From NCBI GenBank assembly GCA_002245135.1, contig NGBS01000055.1:1-30480 (forward strand): a DNA stretch of 30,480 bases. Reading direction: 5' to 3'. Positions 1 to 8,954 of this stretch are shown one piece after another (position 1 is the stretch's first letter; every line of letters starts with the position of its first letter). The translations under genes and the position numbers were made by a program. The notes beneath the pieces were generated by a model. It was not told where the DNA came from, searched no databases, and was given only the letters and a program-made list of their open reading frames with translations. Source of the stretch: Proteromonas lacertae (lineage: Eukaryota > Sar > Bigyra > Opalinata > Proteromonadidae).

Positions 1-1860
1 TTTGCATTTATTTCTAGATATTTTACCACTTGTTGTCTTAGAAATTGTTCTTGGAGGAATTAATACAATATCATCACAACTTATCCCATGTTCTTGACTA
101 TACTTGATAATAACTGAACAGACAATGACTTTACATCTTTTACACCATCTTTTATTTCTGCCATTATAACTAAAGATTCTTCACCATCATCTTCAATCTA
201 TATAAATATATATATATATATATAATATTTTATACTGAAAATGCAGCTACACATCCACCTCTTATATTTGGATTATTTTCTACTGTATGTTCTAAATCTT
301 GAGGATAGTGATTTCTACCTCTTATAATAATCAAATCCTTCTTTCTACCACATATAAATAACTCCTCATTATGAATAAACCCTAAATCACCTGTTCTTAA
401 ATATTCACCACTATCTTTATCATTTAATTTAGCATGGAAATCTTCTTTGGATAATTCTTCTAAATTGTAATATCCATCTGCTTTAGATGGACTATTGATC
501 CATATCTCACCTACTTCATCTTCGCCTAATGATTGTAGTTGATTAATATCAACTATCTTTAGATCAATAGATGGATTTTTATTTGGTTTTCCACAACCTA
601 TTACCAATGTATAAGGAGTAGTATTATCATCATCTTTGATTATTTCTACTTTACTTGTAGTTTCAAGAACTTGTTTATTTACTTTTAATTTCTGTTTTCC
701 ACCATCACATACATATACAACATGCTCTGCTAAACCATATCCAGGTTTCATTGCTTCAGGTTTAACTCCATATTTACCAGTTACTTCTAAAAACCGGTTT
801 ACTGCTAATTCCGTTACTGGTTCAGCTGCATTAAACATATGTTTTAATGATGATAAAATCTAATTCAATATTTTGTGTTAATTTCCTTGCTGTTAATAAA
901 TAAGCGAAATTGGGCTTGGATATGAGTTGCATGGTATTTTGATATTAATTGTAACCATAATGGAGGATTCTTTATAAATGTAATAGGTGACATGTAATAT
1001 CCTGTTCCTCCACAATACATACAACTTAAAAATGAACCAATTAATCCCATATCATGATATTGAGGAAGCCAACTAACTACGATTGTATCATCACCTGCTT
1101 CTAATGATTTAACAATAGTGTTGATATTGTGAGCAAGGTTTTTGTGTCTAACAATAACACCTTTTGGAGGCTGAAGTTGATCCGCTAGTGTACTGTAAGA
1201 ATGCAATATCTTCACCCAGTTGCTGAATCTAATATTATTTCATTTTTACCTATTTAAAAATTAGAATTATTCAATTATACTTTTGTCAGATATTACTGGT
1301 AATTCATTATCTGTTATTATCCACCTCATATCTGGCCATTTAGCACCTGATGAACTAAAGAATGATTTCAATCCACCTAATTTTTTAGCGTAATTATAAT
1401 CTGTATCAGTTAGACATACTTCAGCTTTAGAACTCTCTTGTACGGAGGAGAATAAGTACATATGATTTTTAAGCTTGGTAGGATCTGGTGGAAATACTGG
1501 AACAGGAATTACATTCGCTCTTAAACAAGCAACAAAGGCAATGAAAAAACCAGCTGATGGAGGATATACTAACATAACTGTAGATCTTTCTGGAATATTC
1601 CAACTATTGGATGTTTTAATAATAAATAGAATTAATACCCTTCTTCTGAACGAATAACATAAGCAAGATCTTTTGTCTTTTGATCAAAATCCTATTCATC
1701 AATAAACTCGGAAAATATACTGTATATGTCATTTGAACAATTTCTTCACCTTTATCGTTGAGATATGTAATTATTCTCTAATAACCAATGAATATGAATA
1801 GTATACTTTGTTTTCTTTGTTTTTCACTAGATAATTCCATCTTTCAAGAAATAGTTCCAT
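1..1860 (-). CDS. Fatty-acyl-AMP ligase-like adenylating enzyme, 3' end beyond window, frame disturbed
   Basis: This ANL-superfamily enzyme would activate a fatty acid as acyl-adenylate, usually for transfer to an acyl carrier protein or polyketide synthase. From the ATG at 1860 the exons read RWNYLVKNKENK, VMLVYPPSAGFFIAF, PVPVFPPDP, PKGVIVRHKNLAHN, WLPQYHDMGLIG, GYGLAEHVVYV, YLRTGDLGF and GRKKDLIIIRGRNHYPQDLE, then PPRTISKTTSGKISRNKCK at the left edge. The GRNHYPQDLE and PRTISKTTSGK signatures favour FAAL over acyl-CoA synthetase. Short GT-AG introns lie near 1778-1806, 1697-1725, 1606-1640 and 190-229. The frame shifts by one base near 1210-1218, 1166-1172, 903-916, 850-860 and 113-137. 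The first two flank the A3 motif, which reads YTSGST in another frame. This may be a decaying gene or may be base-calling error. Whether an ACP or PKS domain follows lies outside the window. Confidence 0.85.
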
Positions 1861-1985
1861 CGTTATTAAAATTTTAAAATCGTGTTTATAACAAGCTTAT
1901 TTGCTTGAACTTTTTTGTATTTTTATGTATTGTTATTTTCATACTAATAACAACAAAATTCAAAACTAATATATAATTAACTGAT

Positions 1986-3575
1986 TTATTCAAGATCATC
2001 AGTATTGATAATTTCACCTCCAACTCCAAGAACAACAGTTTTTGGCTTACTTGACATTCCTTCAATATCACATCCTAAATCTCTCAAAGCTGCAAATGTA
2101 TATGGTATTAAATCTGGATATTTTCATGTAAAGTTCTGATTGTTGATTCACAGTTGTTTATTAGTAATTGTGACCTATATCAGGAGTTCTTGAAACTAAA
2201 TTTCTTAATGCGATACAAGACTATATAATATAACTATAAATTACTATACATGTTTAATAATTCTAGGATTATCCATATGAGTAGATAAAACACCAACAAT
2301 TCTTGTTCCTAACGATGTTTCCATTATCTCATGTACATGTTCAGGTTGTCTCAATGTCACTCCTGCAATAACTTGTAAAATACCACAAATTATATTGTTA
2401 TTAGTTTTATAATGATCCAACAATCTCAATAATAAGTCTAAAAATAGTCTATTTTCACATGCCATTTTTTTATTCTCGTCACTTCTCACTAATCTAATCA
2501 TACTATTTAAAGAGTTGTTTATTACTACTTTATCTTCCATATGATTGTTCATTATATTAATTAACAATGCAATTATACTTGTACCTCCTTGCTTATTGAT
2601 ATCTTTACAGTATTCCTCTTTTGCAGCAATTACACCAATAGATTGACATAGAATAGGTAATAACTCCTCATTTTCAGATTTAGTCTATGTATAATACAAA
2701 TATACTCAATATTTATTATACTTTTAATAAATTATAACAGGTTAAATGCAATTTATGATCATCACACATCCTAACAGAGTTTGCGAAGGCTTGAGTAGTT
2801 CCATCCGTTATATCATCATCTCTACAGAATGTATTCATACAGTACAACACTTGAATAAGCACAGAATCATTATAAGATTCATATTGATTCAATAAAACAG
2901 AGAGTGTTTTTAAGAAGTTATTTTGACAGAATTGCTTCTTATTCTTTTCACATTTGTAACATAAACTATAAATTGCTCGTAAAAGTGATTCGATTATTTC
3001 ATAATTTGTTTTATATTTTTCCATCATTTGCATTAGGAGCTGAGAAAGTTCACTGAATTTTCCACCTTGGTTTTTAGTTTCCACTAATATAGTTAATATA
3101 TATATATATATATATACAGGATATGCTTAGAACATTTGACAAACAATTCAACGAATCATTCAAACTATCAGAGTTCATTTCATTTAATGCTTTTACTACA
3201 TCAATCATAGACTGTACACCCTCATTGGTAGTAAGGATATTCTTTTCGTCTGATAATGCTGTTTGATTAATAACTTCAAAGGCATCTTTTAATGTATCTA
3301 CCAAGTCTTTGTTAATCATGAACTGGTGAAGAGTTTGAATTGCTTCTAATACAACATGTCTTGGTTTGTTATCTTCAGATCTTTCTGATGGTGCAGTTTT
3401 TATTATATTACTCAAATCAACACCTATTTCAATACAAATAAAAGAGTATAGCAATACCCATTGTTTCGAATTGTTCTATTGCGTCTTTAACAGCTTCTTC
3501 AGGTGACATATCAAAATCTTCGATGTTTTGATTCACACATTCATCAAAAGTTTCTTGAGTAACAACCTTACTCAT
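1986..3575 (-). CDS. ARMC6: Armadillo repeat-containing protein 6 orthologue
   Basis: The N-terminus (VVTQETFDECVNQNIEDF, SPEEAVKDAIEQFE, then GVDLSNIIKTAP) closely matches the signature start of animal ARMC6, a widely conserved armadillo-repeat scaffold protein of poorly defined function. Helical ARM-type repeats fill the middle, and the C-terminus resembles the family end (CIALRNLVSRTPDIG, then DLGCDIEGMSSKPK). The ATG at 3575 is the natural start. Introns of about 30-40 nt sit near 3424-3457, 3086-3117, 2697-2735 and 2221-2249. Total length is about 480 residues, close to the human protein of about 500. In the last exon (about 2100-2180) two one-base frame slips are needed to follow the conserved end; one is in an A run, which suggests sequencing error more than decay. 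The stop is TAA at 1986-1988. It shares its upstream region with the divergent gene at 3761. Confidence 0.88.
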
Positions 3576-3760
3576 AGAGTTAAGTAAAAAATTTTAAAAT
3601 TTCGGTTTGAAATAGTCGAGTCGAGCTCAAGTTAGAAAGGGCTGGAATTCGTTATTCTAATAGAAAAAATATTCAATATAAATCTATTCTGCATTAAAAA
3701 CATCACTTTAATATTTTATTGATTATGTCTGTTTGCTAATATTTTTCAAAGTAAATAAAA
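3576..3760. promoter_or_regulatory. Short divergent promoter region, ARMC6 / IQ-zinc-finger gene
   Basis: Only 185 bp separate the divergent ATG codons at 3575 (minus) and 3761 (plus), so both promoters must lie here. The stretch is AT-rich with a slightly more GC-rich core near 3605-3655. No certain TATA box or repeated operator was seen. The promoter role is inferred from gene arrangement only. Confidence 0.45.
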
Positions 3761-4919
3761 ATGGCTAGTTGGCGTAGAAATGAAAGAGACTCTCTTGACA
3801 GAAGCTCGATGGCATGTTCCAGTATATTAGCTAGTGAAGGTTCATGTTTATCTCCCAAAGCGAGACAAGTTAGTTATGCTCAAGCAATGAATGTACTAAA
3901 GTGTAAATGCTCTCCATCCAGAGAATACAGACAAATCTCAACAAGAGATACAAATATATCAATTCACACAAAAAATAATTCAAAATCTAAAGCTAGTAGT
4001 AGAACTGAATATCAATCATTAATTAGTTCTAATAGTGTAAAGAATATACTGATTAATGTGGGATCTCAAAGAAACTATTTACGTAGAACTATTGTAAAAT
4101 TAATATATAATATAATATTAGGATGAAAAAGTTCATAATCCAAACAATGCTGCAATTTTAATTCAATCTGTATTTCGTCGTTTTTATGTATTTCGTTGTT
4201 TCCAAAAGGAAGAGACTAACAGAATTGTATATATAAACTATTAATTATTGTATATAAAATAGGAAGGAAAACACATTATAATTCGAGATTGTCTAGATAG
4301 GAAAGGGTGTTGGGGAGATTATATACCCAGCAATAGTAGTTACTATATCCGATATTATAGTAAAGTAACAAAGGATATTATGCAATTAGTGAATATAATG
4401 AGAGATACATTTGTATTATTACTATCTAATCTATTTTTATAGAGTTCTCCTCATATGATAGAAACTATTTTTTCAATATTTTTCACCTGCCTTCAAAATC
4501 CAAACCCAAATTGTGATTTTATAAATATGGAAGATGCTGCTTTATTATTAATAGATATAATCCAACTGCCTATCACAAGGAAAGAGTTAATAGGAGATGG
4601 TGGACTTTTGTGGCTATTACCTCATACTGGAATTATTTATATGAATGATTTGTACAGATGGTATCTTTTATTTTGTCAAACACATAATGTTGAAAAGAAG
4701 AGTTGGCTTGATGGATTTAAGATTTTTTTCGCTTCTCCTTTACCTGATAGATTTTTAAATGCGTTTATCAAATATAGAAGTAGTTTATTTGATTTGGTGC
4801 TTAATTTAAAGAAATATGACTTGGTACATAAACCAAGATTTCGCTGTAGGTTCTGTGGATTGACAGCTACGAAACCATTAGAGCTGGCAAAACACATTGT
4901 GCAATATCACAAAGAATAA
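3761..4919 (+). CDS. Unrecognised protein with an IQ motif and a C-terminal C2H2 zinc finger
   Basis: I do not recognise this family. Four exons are joined by three introns (4094-4121, 4227-4262, 4413-4442; 28, 36 and 30 nt), giving about 354 residues. The first about 110 residues are Ser/Arg/Lys-rich and probably disordered. Exon 2 encodes an IQ-like calmodulin-binding helix, AAILIQSVFRRFYVFRCF. The last exon is hydrophobic and helical, with DAALLLIDIIQLPITRKELI, and resembles a helical scaffold more than a membrane protein. It ends with a C2H2-type finger: CRFC, then a 12-residue spacer, then H-x4-H (KHIVQYH), next to the C-terminus. The start at 3761 is the first ATG of the open frame and follows an A-rich leader. 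IQ proteins often bind calmodulin or myosin light chains, but the combination with a terminal finger gives no firm role. Confidence 0.75.
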
Positions 4920-5466
4920 ATTATAGGATTTGTGTAATTTCTAATTTTTTACATTTGCATGTGTTTTTATGCTTGCTAGTTGCAAATAATCGTATTCCAT
5001 TCAAAAAATTTAAAAAAAGGTTCATTACTCTTAAAATCCTCATTCCATTTTAATTTTCTGCATATTTATATAAAAATTCATACAATTAACTTATTTAAAC
5101 TACTTTCATCTTTGTTTATCTTTCATTCATCTTTTAAATCAAGAAAATTCTTTTCTATTTTGACAATGTCATTTACATGTATTATTTACATTTTCATTCT
5201 TTTCAAACTCATTTCATCATTATTTCTATTCTAATTTAGTTTTTAGTATATTTATAAGTATATCTACATATTGATAGGTAATATAAAAAAAATAATGATT
5301 GTTTAGTAAATATCGCAATTTGTTAGTAGATAAAATTATTAAAAGATAAATTAAAATAGAGAATTTATAATTGAATGAAAATTCAGAATATAAGATGATA
5401 GAAATGAAATACAAAATAATACATGAAAATACATAACAATACAGTATAAAAATTTGATAAAAAGAA
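4920..5466. other. Intergenic, mostly a duplicated 5' flank of pseudokinase-LRR copy 1
   Basis: No convincing gene is visible. From about 5,050 onward the sequence aligns without large gaps to 15,308-15,726, upstream of copy 2, at high identity. The duplicated unit therefore carried about 420 bp of upstream DNA, likely including the promoter. Short hydrophobic reading frames here are T-rich translations shared with the second copy and are not counted as genes. Confidence 0.6.
5050..5466 (+). repeat. Conserved upstream flank of pseudokinase-LRR genes, copy 1
   Basis: This stretch matches 15,308-15,726 at an offset of about 10,260 bp with only scattered substitutions and single-base gaps. It ends at the start codon of each gene. 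Being as well preserved as the kinase exons, it is either a recent duplication or kept alike by gene conversion. Confidence 0.8.
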
Positions 5467-7819
5467 ATGAATGAAATGAAAGAGAATATGAAAAAAAATG
5501 AACCGAATTTGGAAGTATCTACTATACTGTATTTGATTTATACATGTAGATAAGAAGAGAAGTGAAATTGCTGAAATGTAAGAGTGTTTATGAAGTAAAA
5601 GTGTTAAATGAAATGAAAATCATAAAAATATATGAATTGAAGAAGATTCCAAATAATAAATTGATGAAATATAAAGAGAATATGTTAATGATCGAAAATC
5701 TAAGTGATAAATATATGAAAAGTGAAATGAAAATGAGTGATGATAATAACTATGTAATGATTAATCGAGATAAATATGATATTGATTTAAAATATCTAAT
5801 ATACAATAGTGAGAATGAAATATCCGTGAATGATGTGATATTATCAATATGTGAAACAATGAATATATTAAATGAGAATGAAATATATAATATGAATTTG
5901 AAAAGTTCGAATATAATAAATGAAAATGGTTTAATGAAAATGTGTGATATTAGTTTAAATGAATTGAGAAATGAAGATGAAATGAGAATAGAAATGAGTA
6001 AAATGGATTATATAAGTTATGAAGAGTTGAATGGATTAGAATATGATGAAGGAAGTGTGATTTGGTCAATTGGATGTATATTATATGAAATGATTTGTAA
6101 GAAATTACCATTCAATGAAGATGATAATGTGAATAAAACAATGAAGAACATAATAGAATGTAAATGGAAAGTAAAAATCTGTATAAATCCATTCTATTAC
6201 AATATTCTATCCCAAATCTTCGTAAAAGAAAAATCAACTCGAATGAGTATAAAAGAATTGTATAAAGAAATGATTAAGATTAGTGAAATGCTGAGAGTTG
6301 AAGAAAATGATGTGATGATGTGTAAAGAACGAAAAGAAATGTTATTGAATAATGATTATTTACTAGAAATAACACCATTTAATTTTCAATCAGAATATTA
6401 TCTTCAATATAATAGATATGAAAGTATAAATAATATATTAAGGATAATCTTGATTATATTTAAATAGAAGTTAGAGATTGTTTAATAGATTCTTACAACA
6501 ATAAACCTAGTGATAGAATATTATCAATATTATTGATGATGAAATTATACAAAGAAGATGAATCAATAAAAGACAGATTGAAATTTCAAATTTATCACAA
6601 ATGTAAAGAAAAAGAAAAAGAATATTATTTAGATGAAGAGATGTTTAATATTAATACTGGCGATTGGAATAAATCGAAGATTTATATACATTCATGTATG
6701 ATGAATTTATGTGAAGAATGTATGGATTTTTTATTCAGATTATTGAAGATAATTAATCCAACACTGTTGCAATTTTGTATAATCATAATCATTACAAATT
6801 ATATAGACTATCATAAAAACATAAATCAATCTTTGCTTGCATCACAATTTTCTCAATTATCAAATCTTCACCATTTGGATATATCAGAATGTTATCTAAC
6901 TTCTGATTTTGTTAAATCATTTGTTAAATCAATTCCATTGATGAAGCTGATATATGTAGATCTTCAATGTATTTATTGTTTTTTTTCTACATTTTATTGA
7001 TATAGCTAATCCAATTGGGACAAAAGGCTTCAAATTATTACTTCCATATTTACATTTATTAATAGACAAAGATAATGAGTTAAATCTTTATGAAATGGAT
7101 TTAGATGATGAATCAATGATACTATTATCAGAAGAATTATACAAATATCCAAATCTTCAGAAAATAGATATTAGATTAAACTGGAATATCTATTCAAAAG
7201 GATTAAAAGCATTATTCTCTAAATTTCCTTTATCAAAAGTGAATTTTGATATTAATAAAAGGAAATATATATTAATAGATAAAAAAATTCCCAAATTAAT
7301 TATATACATACAAGACAATGATAGACTAAATTTAAGTGATTTAAGGATTGATGATGATTTTTTCAAAACCTTTATTTCATTAAGATTAAATGAATTTAAT
7401 GAAATAAGATATCTAGATTTGAGTAGTATAATATGATATTTTTCTATTGTTTAGATAATAAACTTACACATAAAAGTGTTGAATTACTGATTAAAAATTT
7501 ATCTTCATTTAAAAAACTTAAACATCTTGAATTATATGGAAATAAAATAGGTGATGAAGGCATGAAAATATTATCACCATATTTACATTTATTAAATTAT
7601 TGTAGAATAAATTGCTCAAGTATAATTGTTGTTATATAATATGTGATAGATATGGGATTATCTTCAGTTGGATTAAAGTATTTGTTAGATGGATTAAAGA
7701 CAATAAATGATGAGATTGAAATTGATATAAGTAATAATAATATTGATCCTGTCATTAAAATGGTGAATGAAGAAAATAAAAGCATCATCAAATGGAATAA
7801 TATTGTTTATTTATCATAA
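5467..7819 (+). CDS. Pseudokinase fused to RI-type leucine-rich repeats, copy 1
   Basis: Seven exons encode about 700 residues. Introns are at 5515-5549, 6424-6488, 6777-6806, 6969-7005, 7426-7454 and 7620-7649. Residues about 17-280 form a protein-kinase fold starting at the alpha-C region (EVKLLKC), so no glycine loop or VAIK lysine is visible. The HRD triad is replaced by NMN at about 130-132 (IYNMNLKSSNII), DFG reads DIS at about 149, the APE region reads SYEEL, and subdomain IX reads SVIWSIGCILYEM. Catalysis is therefore unlikely. LRRs of the ribonuclease-inhibitor kind follow: LHHLDISEC, YVDLQSNPIGTKGF, HLELYGNKIGDEG. Start ATG 5467 has an in-frame stop 9 bases upstream. The C-terminus is shorter than in copy 2, ending at TAA 7817-7819. 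No signal peptide or membrane segment was seen; a cytosolic scaffold or signalling adaptor is inferred. Confidence 0.78.
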
Positions 7820-8128
7820 TAGATAATTTTTATATTCAAAATCAGGGTTGTATAAATAAGTAACCTATTGTTTAATACAAACTATCATACTATATAAAAT
7901 ATTATTCCTGCTTCTTGTTTTACTTTAATTACCATAGTTAGAATAAGATTGGTTGAAATTGTATAAATATCTATACTAATATATTAAAATTCATCTACAA
8001 ACTACTCTATAGTGATATTTAACATATTTATAAACAACTTGTTATTTTGATGATTAATTTATATTGATTACTATCTCTAAAAAATAAATATAAATGTAAT
8101 TATAATAATAAATCTCTATTTCTGGACA
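7820..8128. other. Intergenic, nothing recognised
   Basis: This is an AT-rich stretch of about 310 bp between copy 1 and the minus-strand hAT-like fragment. I see no open frame, RNA fold or repeat that deserves a call. Confidence 0.5.
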
Positions 8129-8341
8129 TTAATGATTTGTCTTCAATAAGTCTCTTACTTTCTCAGTTTCTGAAAATAAATAAGCATTATAAAACTCTCT
8201 TAGAGGTATAATATATCCTAGTTTGAAGCAAAACCTTCTAAATTCTGGTGAGTCTAATATTGCGGTACTGACTGCATTGAAGGTTATTAATTTACATAGA
8301 TCTTTGTTGACAGAATCTGAATTGACTTTGGCTTTTACCAT
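8129..8341 (-). pseudogene. hAT-transposase-like N-terminal remnant
   Basis: A 70-residue open frame reads LCKLITFNAVSTAILDSPEF, RRFCFKLGYIIP and then LREFYN. This resembles the segment after the BED finger in hAT-family transposases and their domesticated relatives: a helix, then a pattern like FSxVexpxFRRfcxxLxPxY and a short basic turn. The catalytic RNase H-fold core and the insertion domain are absent, and no terminal inverted repeats or 8-bp target-site duplication were found. It is most likely a DNA-transposon remnant. A small domesticated exon is possible, and the match rests on pattern recognition only. Confidence 0.4.
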
Positions 8342-8954
8342 ATGTAATAATCTGAATATTTTATTTTAATCACGTTTTCCAAAACATTTTGAAGTAGTTA
8401 AAATGTTACTTCTCTAACATACAACAATTGAATAAATGCACAACTCTATTGATGCGATAGGGGGTAATGTGATATCCCTATAGTTTCATATATTATAAAG
8501 TCTTATAAATATTGAGTAATTATACATCTAAATGATCTAAATCTTAAAAAATAAAGATTTACTTAATCAAACCATCAAGCTTGATGTTTTTTTCTTTTAT
8601 TTTTTTTATTCTATAATTAATTTAATATTATGTTAATAATATGTTATTGTGAGTCATCATTGAGAAATAGATCAAAATAATAGTAATATAAAAAGTGCAT
8701 TGACCGACAGTCAAATTTGATATTTGAAAGATGATGTATAAAACATTAATTTTGTATATATGGTTAGATTATGTGCTCCTTAACTCATGTTCAATAGGAG
8801 GTCAACTAATAGTTAGTATAAGGAAGGTAAAGGTCAAGCTAAAGATATAGGTTTTGACCTATAGGTAAACCTATATTTTTTGACCGAAAAATACAACACT
8901 GTTCAAAATATAATAAATTCACACATTCTATCTATTATATACATTATTAATTAT
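8342..8954. other. Intergenic with clustered short palindromes
   Basis: These are about 610 bp of AT-rich DNA without a gene. Its right part (about 8,700-8,885) contains five copies of the pentamer GGTCA or its complement TGACC and two overlapping perfect hairpins, listed separately. It lies beyond the 3' end of the long minus-strand gene, so the palindromes could belong to a transcript end or to a small non-autonomous element. Confidence 0.4.
8846..8875. repeat. Two overlapping perfect short hairpins
   Basis: At 8846-8863 TATAGGT pairs with ACCTATA across a TTTG loop. At 8860-8875 TATAGGT pairs with ACCTATA across an AA loop. The two structures share the middle ACCTATA/TATAGGT segment and so exclude each other, like a simple switch or the core of a degenerate inverted-repeat element. 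Confidence 0.6.

Noticed and set aside
200-230. AT dinucleotide runs here and near 3,095-3,120, 10,350-10,375 and 13,150-13,165
   Set aside because: They lie inside short introns and are simple-sequence drift in an AT-rich genome, not a distinct element.
4980-5234. Hydrophobic 60-residue segment conserved before both copy 1 and copy 2 (also 15,203-15,493)
   Set aside because: The shared part lies in the duplicated 5' flank, where DNA identity is equally high outside the frame. Composition is T-rich low complexity and there is no codon-position bias, so membrane-protein appearance is expected by chance.
5461-5561. Earlier start upstream of 5467 giving a full kinase N-lobe
   Set aside because: An in-frame stop precedes ATG 5467, and upstream frames are interrupted by stops in both copies, differently in each. 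No glycine-loop pattern was found in the conserved flank.
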